Below are positions 33,799 to 42,660 of a stretch of DNA of 64,000 bases, piece after piece. Position numbers and translations under genes: made by a program. The notes under the pieces are model-generated. The model saw nothing but the letters and a program-made list of their open reading frames with translations. It ran no database searches and was not told where the DNA came from. The stretch's first letter is position 1; every line of letters starts with the position of its first letter. Source of the DNA: Paenibacillus sp. KS-LC4 (GTDB lineage: Bacteria; Bacillota; Bacilli; Paenibacillales; Paenibacillaceae); NCBI RefSeq assembly GCF_036894955.1, contig NZ_CP145905.1, positions 1,433,501 through 1,497,500 on the forward strand, given 5' to 3'.

Positions 33799-35544
33799 AT
33801 GAAAAAAGAACGGATTTTAGTCGATTTTCTAAAGCAAAGCTGGCCTTTGTATGCCGTTGCCGTTCTGCTGCATGTCGCATCCAGTATCATTCAGGTGTTC
33901 TTTCCGCAGGTGCTGGGAAGGTTTACGGATGCGCTGCAAATGAACGGTTTATCAAGCGGGCTTATTCAAAAATACAGCCTGCTGCTGCTCGCCATTGGCG
34001 CGAGCTACGTTGTGCTGGCTTGCGCTGCGCAATTTCTCATCATGTACATTGGCAGGCGCTTTGAGCGATTGACGCGCGGCAAGCTGTTTATGCATTTTAC
34101 CGGACTCAGTGAACGTTTTTATTCGAAAAATGGCGTCGGCAAGCTGCTGAGCTATGTCATCAATGACGTCACTGGAGTAAGGGAGTCGATCTCGATGGGC
34201 GTCAATCAGACGGCGAGCGCGGTGACGCTGTTTTTCGCTGTCGTGACGATGATGCTTTACAGCGGCATCCCGCTGTTTTTGCTAGCCTCGTCCATTGTAC
34301 CGCTGCTGCTGATCCCGTTCATTGTAACGAGATTCGGCCCAGTCATTATGCAGCGCTCCAAAAAAGTGCAGGCCTCGCTTGCCACGATGACGGAATCAGC
34401 GGAGGAGCAGTTTGGGGGCATACGCGTCACCAAGAAGTTTGCTGTTGAAGCGGTCATGAATGAGCGTTTTTTCACAACGGTGGATCAAATCAAGGACAAC
34501 CAGCTTCGTCTGGTCCGGGTATCCTCGATTTTTCAGGCCATCATCCCATTTCTCGGCGCGTTATCTTTAATTATAGCGATTTCGTTAGGCGGCTACTTAA
34601 CGGTGAACGGCGAGCTGTCGATAGGGCATTTTGTGGCATTAACGCTATACATACGGATGCTCATGAATCCGCTTCAGCAGATTGGCACCGTTATTAATAC
34701 GATGCAGCGCTCACGCGCTTCACTGGAGAGGCTGAACGAGCTGCTGTCAGAGACGCCGGACATTCAGGAAAGCAAGACTGCTGCTTCGCTTGAGTTGCAG
34801 GGCAAGAGCATTCATGTTGAGGGACTTTCCTTTACTTATCCGGGGGCTCGCGGAGCTGCGCTGCGGGATATTCGGCTGGATATTCGTCCGGGTATGACGA
34901 TTGGCATCGTAGGGGCGACAGGCAGCGGCAAGACGACGCTGATGAAGCTGCTCCTGCGTACCTATGAGGCGCCAGAGGGGACCATTCGTTTTGATGAGAC
35001 GGATATTCGCGACATTACGTTGGAGAGCTTGCGCAGCCAAATTGGCTATGTGCCGCAGGATGGTTTTCTATTCAGCACCTCTATTCGCGATAATATTGCT
35101 TTTTCGGATCGGGGGCGAGAAATGGACGCTGTTGAGGAATCAGCAAAGCAAGCGCAAATGTTTGAAAATATTATGGCGTTTCCCGAGCAGTTCGAGACGA
35201 AGCTCGGAGAACGGGGCGTGACGCTGTCAGGCGGACAGCGCCAGCGAACGAGTCTTGCGAGAGGCTTCATTAAGCAGGCTCCGCTTATGATTTTGGATGA
35301 CAGTGTAAGCGCAGTTGATGCTGTAACCGAGACGGAAATTATGAATACGGTACGCAGGATGCGCAAAGGAAAAACGACGATTATTGTGGCCCATCGCATT
35401 AGTGCGATCAAGCATGCCGATCAAATAATCGTCATGAAGGGCGGGATGATCGCGCAGCAGGGAACACATGCCGAGCTGTCCGCGAAGCCGGGCCTATACG
35501 CATCGCTGTGCGCGATTCAGGAGGAGGGTGAGGCCGATGGCTAA
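33799..35544 (+). CDS. ABC exporter half-transporter, BmrC/YheI-like
   Basis: This 581-residue half-transporter has six N-terminal helices and a C-terminal nucleotide-binding domain: Walker A GATGSGKTT, signature LSGGQRQ, Walker B LMILDDS. The residue after Walker B is Asp rather than the catalytic Glu, marking it as the degenerate-site partner of a heterodimeric exporter, as in BmrC of Bacillus subtilis. AAAGGAG lies 11 nt before the ATG at 33799; a GTG inside that site is not used. The substrate is likely a drug or amphipathic molecule. Confidence 0.88.
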   Translation: MKKERILVDFLKQSWPLYAVAVLLHVASSIIQVFFPQVLGRFTDALQMNGLSSGLIQKYSLLLLAIGASYVVLACAAQFLIMYIGRRFERLTRGKLFMHFTGLSERFYSKNGVGKLLSYVINDVTGVRESISMGVNQTASAVTLFFAVVTMMLYSGIPLFLLASSIVPLLLIPFIVTRFGPVIMQRSKKVQASLATMTESAEEQFGGIRVTKKFAVEAVMNERFFTTVDQIKDNQLRLVRVSSIFQAIIPFLGALSLIIAISLGGYLTVNGELSIGHFVALTLYIRMLMNPLQQIGTVINTMQRSRASLERLNELLSETPDIQESKTAASLELQGKSIHVEGLSFTYPGARGAALRDIRLDIRPGMTIGIVGATGSGKTTLMKLLLRTYEAPEGTIRFDETDIRDITLESLRSQIGYVPQDGFLFSTSIRDNIAFSDRGREMDAVEESAKQAQMFENIMAFPEQFETKLGERGVTLSGGQRQRTSLARGFIKQAPLMILDDSVSAVDAVTETEIMNTVRRMRKGKTTIIVAHRISAIKHADQIIVMKGGMIAQQGTHAELSAKPGLYASLCAIQEEGEADG

Positions 35545-37366
35545 TTCCATTCGCAATTGGGAGGCTGACCAGAGGAACGAGCGGCAAGCGGGCGACAACC
35601 AACCGAGGCCGGATATTAAATATGTGTCGGCATTTCGAGCGCTGGCTTCCTTTGCTAAACCCTATAAATGGAGCTTTGCCTTCATCTTCTTATGTACGCT
35701 GCTGGCTATAGCTGCGGAATTGCTCCAGCCCTATCTTGTAAAGGTGATTATTGATGATCATCTAATGGCGGGCAAGGGGGAGTATCGTGCCATTATCGGC
35801 ATAGGAGCTTTGTATCTGGGCTTAGCAGCCATGAGTCTGCTGTTCACCTATTTGCAGAACAATTTGCTGCAATACACAGGGCAAAGCATTGTGGCGAAAG
35901 TCCGCAAGCAGCTGTTCGAGCATATTTCGAAGCTGTCGATGTCGTATTTTGACCGTACCTCAAGCGGAAGCTTGATTACCCACGTTTCCAGCGATACAGA
36001 ATCGCTGAATCAGCTGTTCAGCCAAGTGCTGATGAGTGTGCTGCGCGATGGCATGACGCTAGTGTTCATTATATTTTTGATGTTCCAGCTGGATGCACAG
36101 CTTGCGCTTTACTGCTTGCTTCTGCTGCCGATTATCGCGGGCATCGCCGTTGGTTTTCGTTCTTATATGCGCCGGACCTATCAGCGTGCGCGAACGCAGC
36201 TCTCGCGGCTTGTCGCTTTTACGGCTGAAAATTTGGCCGGCATGAATCTGATCCAAGCTTTTCATCAGGAGAAGGAGCAGCAGCGAGAATTTACGGAGCG
36301 CAATGAAGGCTATTTCCGGGCTAATATGAAGGAAGTGAGGACGCAGGTATGGTTTCGCTGCTCCTTTGATATATTAAGCAATCTGTCGATTGCTTTCGTT
36401 ACATGGCTTGGCGGAATGGCCGTGCTGAACAAGCAAATGGATTTCGGCGTGCTTTACGCGTTTATTACGTATATCCGTCTGTTTTTTCAGCCGCTTAACA
36501 CGATTACGCAGCAGTGGAATACGCTGCAATCGGCGACAGTTGCGGTTACCCGCATCTGGGGCATATTTGCGCTTAAGCCGGAGCTTGCGAACCAGGCGAC
36601 GCCGCATGTGCTTGCGAAAGCGAATGTGCGTGGCGATATCGAATTTGACCACGTTGTATTTGGCTATGGGCAGCGGAAGGCTGTCATTCGTGATTTGTCG
36701 CTGCGTATCAGAGCTGGAGAGCGAATCGGCATAGTCGGCACCACGGGAGCAGGCAAAAGCTCGCTGATCAGCCTGCTCTGCCGTTTCTACGATGTCCGCT
36801 CTGGCAGCGTGCGAATCGACGGCACGGACGTACGCGACATGGAGCAAGCGCAGCTGCACCGCATCGTAGGCCTCGTTCAGCAGGAGCCTTATCTTTATTC
36901 TGGCAGTGTGCTGGATAATGTGCGGCTGTTCGATACGGACATAGATGAGGATACGGTCATTGAAGCCTGTCGACTTGTTGGAGCGGATACGATTATCCAG
37001 CGCATGAGCGAGGGCTATAATACGCGGCTGTCCGAGCGGGGAAGCGGCTTGTCAGCCGGAGAGCGGCAGTTGATTTCTTTTGCCCGAATTATCGTATTTC
37101 AGCCTAAAATTCTCATTCTCGATGAAGCGACGGCGAATCTTGATTCGTATAGCGAGCAGCTGCTGGAGCAGGCGCTTGCGATCGTATCGAAGGGGCGGAC
37201 GACGATTATTATCGCCCACCGTCTTTCTACAGTAATGAAGGCCGATCGGATTATTGTGATGCGTAAGGGAGAAATTGCTGAACAGGGCACGCATGCAGAG
37301 CTGGTGAGACGGCATGGCTATTATGAGGAGCTTTATCGCCATTCGCGTGGCAAAGTATTCGCGTGA
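35537..37366 (+). CDS. ABC exporter half-transporter, BmrD/YheH-like
   Basis: This 609-residue partner half-transporter overlaps the preceding gene by 8 nt, so the two are made together. After a polar N-terminus of about 30 residues come six helices and a nucleotide-binding domain with Walker A GTTGAGKSS, signature LSAGERQ and Walker B ILILDEA with the catalytic Glu intact. That asymmetry matches BmrD/YheH. GGAGGG lies about 9 nt before the ATG at 35537; the frame upstream of it lies within the previous gene. Confidence 0.88.
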   Translation: MANSIRNWEADQRNERQAGDNQPRPDIKYVSAFRALASFAKPYKWSFAFIFLCTLLAIAAELLQPYLVKVIIDDHLMAGKGEYRAIIGIGALYLGLAAMSLLFTYLQNNLLQYTGQSIVAKVRKQLFEHISKLSMSYFDRTSSGSLITHVSSDTESLNQLFSQVLMSVLRDGMTLVFIIFLMFQLDAQLALYCLLLLPIIAGIAVGFRSYMRRTYQRARTQLSRLVAFTAENLAGMNLIQAFHQEKEQQREFTERNEGYFRANMKEVRTQVWFRCSFDILSNLSIAFVTWLGGMAVLNKQMDFGVLYAFITYIRLFFQPLNTITQQWNTLQSATVAVTRIWGIFALKPELANQATPHVLAKANVRGDIEFDHVVFGYGQRKAVIRDLSLRIRAGERIGIVGTTGAGKSSLISLLCRFYDVRSGSVRIDGTDVRDMEQAQLHRIVGLVQQEPYLYSGSVLDNVRLFDTDIDEDTVIEACRLVGADTIIQRMSEGYNTRLSERGSGLSAGERQLISFARIIVFQPKILILDEATANLDSYSEQLLEQALAIVSKGRTTIIIAHRLSTVMKADRIIVMRKGEIAEQGTHAELVRRHGYYEELYRHSRGKVFA

Positions 37367-37475
37367 GCTGATTAAATCATTTGGAAAATGGGTATAAATA
37401 GCAGGTATGTGCTTGGCACGAAAAAAGCAATAAACTAGCAATGGACTTTGGGATTTTTGTCATTTTATATTAGAT

Positions 37476-37497
37476 TTGATATAGTTAATAGTATCAA
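37476..37497. promoter_or_regulatory. Inverted repeat before the VWA gene
   Basis: TTGATA (37476-37481) and TATCAA (37492-37497) with a 10-bp spacer lie 18 bp before the start codon of the VWA gene, next to its ribosome site. It is a possible operator; the regulator is unknown. Confidence 0.3.
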
Positions 37498-37514
37498 GCT
37501 AAGGAGGGATCTCT

Positions 37515-38282
37515 TTGAGTATTGATCTAAGGAAGCAAGCGGAAGACCATTTAATTGATTTGAAGAAGAAAGCTACGATTTCATTAACTAAGCGGGGGCT
37601 TGATGGGCAGGTTGCCCGGGTAGCAGCCGTGTTCGATATTTCCGGCTCAATGACGAATTTGTACAGAAGCGGCATTATTCAAAAAACAGCGGAGCGCGCG
37701 CTTGCGCTGGCGATGAATTTTGATGATAACGGAGCGGCGGATGTATTCGCATTCGGACTGAGCAACCATGAAATTGGGGAAATCTATCAAGCGAATTTTT
37801 ATCAATTTGTAGAGCGGGAAATTACGAGCAAGCACAAGCTTGAGATGGGCACGCAATATGCGGGCGTCATGAGGCAGATCGCGGACTTTTATTATCCAGG
37901 GGCGCTGAAGCTTACCCGCAAGGGTGGTTTTCTAGGCTTGGGCAGCCGTACGGAATATGAAATAGATGCATCCAAAGTTAAAAATGATCCTCCCGTGTAT
38001 GTCCTTTTTTTCACAGACGGGGACAATTCTGACAAAGAGGAGACGCGCGAGCTGATTCGCGGCTTGTCACGCCTAGGCATATTCTTCCAATTTGTCGGCA
38101 TTGGCAATGAGCGCTTCTATTTTCTGGACGAGCTGGACAATTTGGATGGCCGTTATATCGACAATGCGAATTTCCTCAAGGTGAAAAACCTCGATAAAAT
38201 TTCCGACGACGATTTGTATGACAGCCTGCTCGTCGAATTCCCGACATGGCTTAAGGAAGCAAAAGCTAAACAGTTATTTTGA
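37515..38282 (+). CDS. TerF/TerY-like VWA domain protein
   Basis: This 255-residue cytoplasmic von Willebrand A protein heads the Ter island. The MIDAS metal site DISGSMT is near residue 42, with FFTDGDN near 162 completing it. The middle segment NHEIGEIYQANF and GTQYAGVM fit the VWA group linked to tellurium resistance. Such proteins are proposed scaffolds that bring TerD proteins and metal sensing together. The start is TTG with AAGGAGGG 7 nt upstream. The next gene begins 170 bp later behind its own ECF-type promoter. Confidence 0.82.
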   Translation: MSIDLRKQAEDHLIDLKKKATISLTKRGLDGQVARVAAVFDISGSMTNLYRSGIIQKTAERALALAMNFDDNGAADVFAFGLSNHEIGEIYQANFYQFVEREITSKHKLEMGTQYAGVMRQIADFYYPGALKLTRKGGFLGLGSRTEYEIDASKVKNDPPVYVLFFTDGDNSDKEETRELIRGLSRLGIFFQFVGIGNERFYFLDELDNLDGRYIDNANFLKVKNLDKISDDDLYDSLLVEFPTWLKEAKAKQLF

Positions 38283-38350
38283 ATAAATGACAGATTAATC
38301 CAGAACGTTCTTTCCTTCATAAAATCTTTATACGATTCTCTAAAATTCTC

Positions 38351-38377
38351 TGAAACTTGTTGGGCGCTGCATTCGTA
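38351..38377 (+). promoter_or_regulatory. ECF (sigma-W type) promoter of the terD operon
   Basis: TGAAAC (38351-38356), a 17-bp spacer and CGTA (38374-38377) match the sigma-W/ECF consensus of bacilli. It lies 76 bp before the first terD start codon. The homologous yceCDEFGH operon of Bacillus subtilis is known to belong to the ECF sigma regulons. Confidence 0.65.
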
Positions 38378-38453
38378 GAAAAGGTAGAATGAAAACGAAC
38401 ACCACGGATGACGAAGCTGCTTCGTCTGATGTGGGAAGGAGGTGACCTCGAAC

Positions 38454-39056
38454 ATGAGTATTAATCTGGTTAAGGGACAGAAGATCGATTTGACCAAAGG
38501 AGCCTCCGGTCTTACCAAGCTTATGGTTGGTCTTGGCTGGGACCCTGCGGTAGAAGAGAAAAAAAGCTTTTTCGGATTAGGCAGGAAGCAGGCGGCTAAC
38601 ATTGACTGTGACGCTTCAGCACTGATGCTGAATGCAAGCGGAAAGCTGGCAAGCCGTGAAAGCCTCATTTGCTTCTATAATAAGCAAAGTGTCTGCAACT
38701 CGGTTATTCACTCGGGTGATAATATTACGGGTGAAGGCGATGGTGATGACGAGCAAATCGGCATCGACTTGGCGAAAGTGCCAGCTGATGTGGAGAAAAT
38801 TTTAGTCGTTGTCAACATTTATGAAGCAGAAGCAAGAAAGCAGGATTTCGGCATGATTCGCTCGGCTTATATCCGGGTCTTAAATGCAAATAATATGCAA
38901 GAGCTGGTAAAGTTTAATTTGACGGATAATTACTCCGGCATGACCGCTCTTATTGCAGGCGAGCTTTACCGTCACAATGGCGAATGGAAATTCAACGCTA
39001 TCGGTGAAGGGGCACATGCGCCACATATTGATATTTTGGCGGCGCGATACAAATAA
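38454..39056 (+). CDS. TerD family protein 1 (YceC-like)
   Basis: This 200-residue cytoplasmic TerD-fold beta-sandwich binds calcium through the conserved acidic loop HSGDNITGEGDGDDEQI near residue 88. It starts MSINLVKGQKIDLTKG, and an insertion SFFGLGRKQAAN distinguishes it from its two neighbours. The ATG at 38454 has GGAGGTGA upstream at good spacing. TerD proteins contribute to resistance to tellurite, reactive oxygen and envelope stress by an unclear mechanism. It is the first gene behind the ECF promoter. Confidence 0.88.
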   Translation: MSINLVKGQKIDLTKGASGLTKLMVGLGWDPAVEEKKSFFGLGRKQAANIDCDASALMLNASGKLASRESLICFYNKQSVCNSVIHSGDNITGEGDGDDEQIGIDLAKVPADVEKILVVVNIYEAEARKQDFGMIRSAYIRVLNANNMQELVKFNLTDNYSGMTALIAGELYRHNGEWKFNAIGEGAHAPHIDILAARYK

Positions 39057-39092
39057 TACCCATCCCATATAAATGAAAAGAGGTCTTTGACA

Positions 39093-39668
39093 ATGGCAAT
39101 TAACTTATCCAAAGGTCAAAAAGTAGACTTGACGAAATCAAATCCAGGACTTTCCAAAATTTTGGTAGGTCTGGGCTGGGACACTAATAAATATGACGGC
39201 GGCGGCCAGTTTGACCTCGACGTATCGGTATTCCTCTTGGCAGCTTCGGGTAAAGTAGAAGGCGAGAAAAACTTCGTATTCTACAACAATACATCCAACG
39301 AGAATGGTTCAGTCGTACATACAGGCGACAATCGTACCGGCGAAGGCGACGGAGACGATGAGCAAATCAAGGTAGAACTGGCTGCAATACCAGCAAACGT
39401 AGAGAAAATTGCTTTCGCAATTACAATCTACGATGCGGAAGCTCGCAACCAGAATTTTGGACAAGTTTCCAATGCATACATCCGCATTGTGAACGAAGCA
39501 AGCAGCGAAGAGCTGATTAAATTCGATCTTGGCGAAGATTTCTCGATCGAAACCGGTGTTGTTGTAGGCGAACTGTATCGTCACAGCGGCGAATGGAAGT
39601 TCAGCGCAATCGGAAGCGGCTATAAAGACGGCTTGGGCGGTCTGGCTCGCGACTACGGCTTGAACTAA
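39093..39668 (+). CDS. TerD family protein 2 (YceD-like)
   Basis: This 191-residue TerD protein has an intact calcium loop (HTGDNRTGEGDGDDEQI near residue 72) and the canonical ends MAINLSKGQKVDLTKS and GGLARDYGLN. It is the closest here to classical TerD/TerE. The ATG at 39093 follows AGAGG at 10 nt. Its codon use looks biased toward preferred codons, suggesting abundant expression. A hairpin lies between it and the next terD gene. Confidence 0.9.
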   Translation: MAINLSKGQKVDLTKSNPGLSKILVGLGWDTNKYDGGGQFDLDVSVFLLAASGKVEGEKNFVFYNNTSNENGSVVHTGDNRTGEGDGDDEQIKVELAAIPANVEKIAFAITIYDAEARNQNFGQVSNAYIRIVNEASSEELIKFDLGEDFSIETGVVVGELYRHSGEWKFSAIGSGYKDGLGGLARDYGLN

Positions 39669-39722
39669 CATTTAAAATAAAAGCAGGGGCAGGCTCTCTT
39701 TTCCTAGCGCGATATGGCGGGG

Positions 39723-39752
39723 AAGGGGGCAAGCCCCTTTACAGCTTTTTTC
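39723..39752 (+). terminator. Internal attenuator-like hairpin
   Basis: AAGGGG pairs with CCCCTT around GCAAG, followed within 12 nt by six T; an alternative pairing with AGGGGC at 39684 exists. It could give partial termination and higher levels of the first two TerD proteins. Confidence 0.4.
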
Positions 39753-39802
39753 TAACGTTCCAACCTCTATCACATTACTCTTCAAGAAAGCGGGGAAATC
39801 AT

Positions 39803-40381
39803 ATGTCTATTAACTTGTCAAAAGGCCAACGTATTGATCTCACAAAAACAAATCCAGGATTAACCAAAGTAGTTGTCGGTCTGGGCTGGGATACGAATAA
39901 ATATGCAGGCGGCAGCGAGTTTGACCTTGACGCTTCTGCGTTTTTGCTCCATTCTGATGGAAAGGCAAAGGGAGCCGAGGATTTTATTTTCTACAACAAT
40001 AGAGAAACATACGGCGGGGCTGTGCTGCATACAGGCGATAATCGTACGGGCGAAGGCGAAGGCGACGATGAGCAAATCATTATCGACTTCAGTAAAGTTC
40101 CGGCACATATTGGGCGTATCGGCATAACGGTAACGATTCATGATGCTCCTGTACGCCAACAAAACTTCGGTCAAGTGAGTAGCGCTTTCGTACGAGTAGT
40201 TAATGAGGCGAACAACAATGAAGTGCTTCGTTTTGACCTTGGCGAAGAGTTTTCGACAGAAACAGCTGTTGTATTCTGTGAATTTTACCGCCATGAGAAC
40301 GATTGGAAATTCCAAGCAATTGGCAGCGGCTTTGCTGGCGGTTTAGCTGATCTTTGCCGTAATTACGGCCTAGAGGTATGA
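39803..40381 (+). CDS. TerD family protein 3 (YceE-like)
   Basis: This 192-residue TerD protein matches YceE of bacilli closely: SINLSKGQRIDLTKTNPGLTK, the calcium loop HTGDNRTGEGEGDDEQI near residue 73, and the end GGLADLCRNYGLEV. Its stop codon overlaps the start of the next gene (ATGA), so the two are translationally coupled. It is presumably part of a TerD oligomer or scaffold. Confidence 0.9.
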   Translation: MSINLSKGQRIDLTKTNPGLTKVVVGLGWDTNKYAGGSEFDLDASAFLLHSDGKAKGAEDFIFYNNRETYGGAVLHTGDNRTGEGEGDDEQIIIDFSKVPAHIGRIGITVTIHDAPVRQQNFGQVSSAFVRVVNEANNNEVLRFDLGEEFSTETAVVFCEFYRHENDWKFQAIGSGFAGGLADLCRNYGLEV

Positions 40382-41745
40382 CGGTAGCGCTCGTAAAGGG
40401 GCAGAAAGCTGATGTAACCAAGTCTAATCCGGGTTTAACCCGGATTACGGTTGCCCTGGGATGGTCAGCCCCTTCCTCCTTTGAAATTGATACTTCCGCG
40501 TTTTTGCTAGCTGCAGGCGGGAAGGTGCGAAGCGACAATGATTTGCTTTTTTACGGCAATCCATCGAATGCTTTTTTATCATATGTCGAATCGCCGGGCG
40601 GCAACGATCGCAAGCAGTTCAAGATTGATCTTTCCCGTACAGACACTGCGATTGAGAAAATCGCAATAACGCTTACGATTTACGATGGCGACAAACGGAA
40701 TCAGCAGTTTAGCGGAGTAGCCGGCCTATACATACGTTTCCTGAATGAAAGCACGGGTCAGGAGATTATTCGTTATGACCTGCGTGATCCGTTTACGGTG
40801 GAAAATGCAATTGTCATCGGTGAGCTATACAGGTACAATCAGGAGTGGAAATTTAATGCGATAGGGGCCGGTTATTCCGGCGGACTGAAAGACCTATGCG
40901 GAAGCTATGGCATTGAGGTAAAGGATGAGCCCAAAGCTCCTGCAGCGCCAACTCCTCCTCCTGCGCCGCCAGTACCGCCTGCATCGCAGACGTCTTCTGC
41001 ACCGCGGAATCCACTGATCCCGCCAGCACCTCCTAAACCACAGGAGACGCAAGGCTCGCGCATCGTCATTCCACCAAGACCTGGCTCTACACCTACACCA
41101 CCATCTGCACCTGTAAATTCGCAGCAGTCGACTTCAGAAGCGCCGAAGATCAATTTTTCCAAAATTGAGCTGAAAAAGAAAGGCGACGTCATTAATTTGA
41201 CGAAGCAAAACGGCGGTTTGGGCGAAATTTTGGTTAACCTTAATTGGAACCAAAAAGCAGGCGGCGGATTGTTCAAACGTACGGGTATTGATCTTGACCT
41301 TGCTTGCCTTTATGAGTTGAAGGATGGCAGCAAAGGCGTAATTCAGGCGCTTGGCAACAGCTTCGGTTCCTTGAACAGGGCGCCGTACGTCATGCTTGAT
41401 GGTGATGATCGGACAGGCTCCGTAACGACGGGCGAAAATATCCGGATAAACGGAGAGAAAATTAAAGAAATCAAGCGACTGCTCATTTTTACCTTTATTT
41501 ACAAAGGGGTAACGCGCTGGTCTGAGGCTGACGGGGTCGTTACGCTAAGCCAGAAGGGCGGCCCGGATATTGTCGTAAAGCTGGATGAATACGATAATGG
41601 ACAGGCCATGTGTGCAATTGCAATGATTACGAATGTGAACAATGAAACGTTCAGCATTGAACGAATTGTTCGGTACTTTGAAGGACATCGGAAGCTTGAT
41701 AGCGCATTCGATTGGGGTCTCAGCTGGGTTGCAGGAAGCAAATAA
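40378..41745 (+). CDS. Two-domain TerD-TerA-like protein
   Basis: This 455-residue protein has an N-terminal TerD domain (residues 1-183), a Pro-rich linker (about 190-255, PAAPTPPPAPPVPP and similar) and a C-terminal TerA-like domain (INFSKIELKKKGDVINLTKQNGG to SWVAGSK). In the N-terminal domain the acidic calcium loop is lost (ESPGGNDRKQF in its place). The C-terminal domain keeps a shorter LDGDDRTG site. It therefore probably acts as a non-calcium adaptor joined to a TerA module. It overlaps the upstream gene by 4 nt. Confidence 0.85.
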   Translation: MTVALVKGQKADVTKSNPGLTRITVALGWSAPSSFEIDTSAFLLAAGGKVRSDNDLLFYGNPSNAFLSYVESPGGNDRKQFKIDLSRTDTAIEKIAITLTIYDGDKRNQQFSGVAGLYIRFLNESTGQEIIRYDLRDPFTVENAIVIGELYRYNQEWKFNAIGAGYSGGLKDLCGSYGIEVKDEPKAPAAPTPPPAPPVPPASQTSSAPRNPLIPPAPPKPQETQGSRIVIPPRPGSTPTPPSAPVNSQQSTSEAPKINFSKIELKKKGDVINLTKQNGGLGEILVNLNWNQKAGGGLFKRTGIDLDLACLYELKDGSKGVIQALGNSFGSLNRAPYVMLDGDDRTGSVTTGENIRINGEKIKEIKRLLIFTFIYKGVTRWSEADGVVTLSQKGGPDIVVKLDEYDNGQAMCAIAMITNVNNETFSIERIVRYFEGHRKLDSAFDWGLSWVAGSK

Positions 41746-41763
41746 AATGGAGGTTAGAATGAA

Positions 41764-42504
41764 GTGGACTGGCTAACGAATTTTTTCACAAGCATTGTGG
41801 AGAACTACGGGCATTTCTTTGATTGGAATGCAGTAGTAACTACTCTCTCCGACCCTGTCAGCTGGGGAATTATTGGAACACTGATTATATTGGAAGGACT
41901 TTTGTCCGCCGATAATGCGCTTGTGCTCGCGGTTATGGTTAAGCATTTACCGAAGGAGCAGCAGAAGAGAGCTTTGTTTTATGGTATTTTGGGCGCTTAT
42001 ATTTTCAGGTTTCTGGCGATTGGTTTTGGTACCTATTTGGTTACGTTCACAGCCGTCAAATTCCTAGGTGCAGCTTATCTCTTGTACATCGCTTATAAAG
42101 GCTTGTTCAAGGGCGGCGGCGAAGACAGTGTTGAAAACAAAGGGCAATCTTTCTGGAGAACGGTTATCGCTGTAGAATTAATGGATATTGCATTCAGTAT
42201 CGATAGCGTTATCGCGGCATTTGGCGTCAGCAAGGAAGTATGGGTATTGTTCCTTGGCGGTATTCTTGGCGTTCTGATGATGCGCGGCGTGGCCCAAGTA
42301 TTCCTCAAGCTGATTGAGAAAATTCCTGAGCTGGAAAAAACGGCATTTTTCCTCATTGCGCTGATTGCAGTTAAAATGATTTTGGGGGCCTTCCATATCG
42401 AAATCCCTCACCTTTATTTCTTCGCTCTGATTGGTCTTCTATTCGGCGGTACAATCGTATTTAGCCTGATGAGACAAAAGAAGGGTACTTCAAACAGCAA
42501 CTAG
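41764..42504 (+). CDS. terC: TerC family membrane protein (YceF/MeeF-like)
   Basis: This 246-residue integral membrane protein has about seven helices. The family metal motifs are E-G-L-L-S-A-D-N-A near residue 40 and ELMDIAFSIDSVIAAFG near 139. The Bacillus subtilis homologue YceF (MeeF) exports manganese to metallate secreted enzymes, so metal efflux is the best guess here. The start is GTG with TGGAGG about 11 nt upstream; an overlapping ATG frame stops after five codons. It ends the first half of the Ter island before a strong terminator. Confidence 0.88.
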   Translation: MDWLTNFFTSIVENYGHFFDWNAVVTTLSDPVSWGIIGTLIILEGLLSADNALVLAVMVKHLPKEQQKRALFYGILGAYIFRFLAIGFGTYLVTFTAVKFLGAAYLLYIAYKGLFKGGGEDSVENKGQSFWRTVIAVELMDIAFSIDSVIAAFGVSKEVWVLFLGGILGVLMMRGVAQVFLKLIEKIPELEKTAFFLIALIAVKMILGAFHIEIPHLYFFALIGLLFGGTIVFSLMRQKKGTSNSN

Positions 42505-42543
42505 ACCATGTTTATATAGCGGTTTATGCGGGTAATGATCCCT

Positions 42544-42578
42544 TAATCCCTCCTGGTTAAAGGGGGGATTATTTTTTT
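42544..42578 (+). terminator. Intrinsic terminator after terC
   Basis: TAATCCCTCC (42544-42553) pairs with GGGGGGATTA (42562-42571, one mismatch) and is followed by seven T. It separates the terD-terC operon from the biosynthetic genes. Confidence 0.8.
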
Positions 42579-42660
42579 ATGAATAGATCGCGTATTTGGC
42601 GATCGGGGCCGAGTAATTGGAACAGTGTCGATTACTGGAATGAATCAGGAGGAAACCGGA

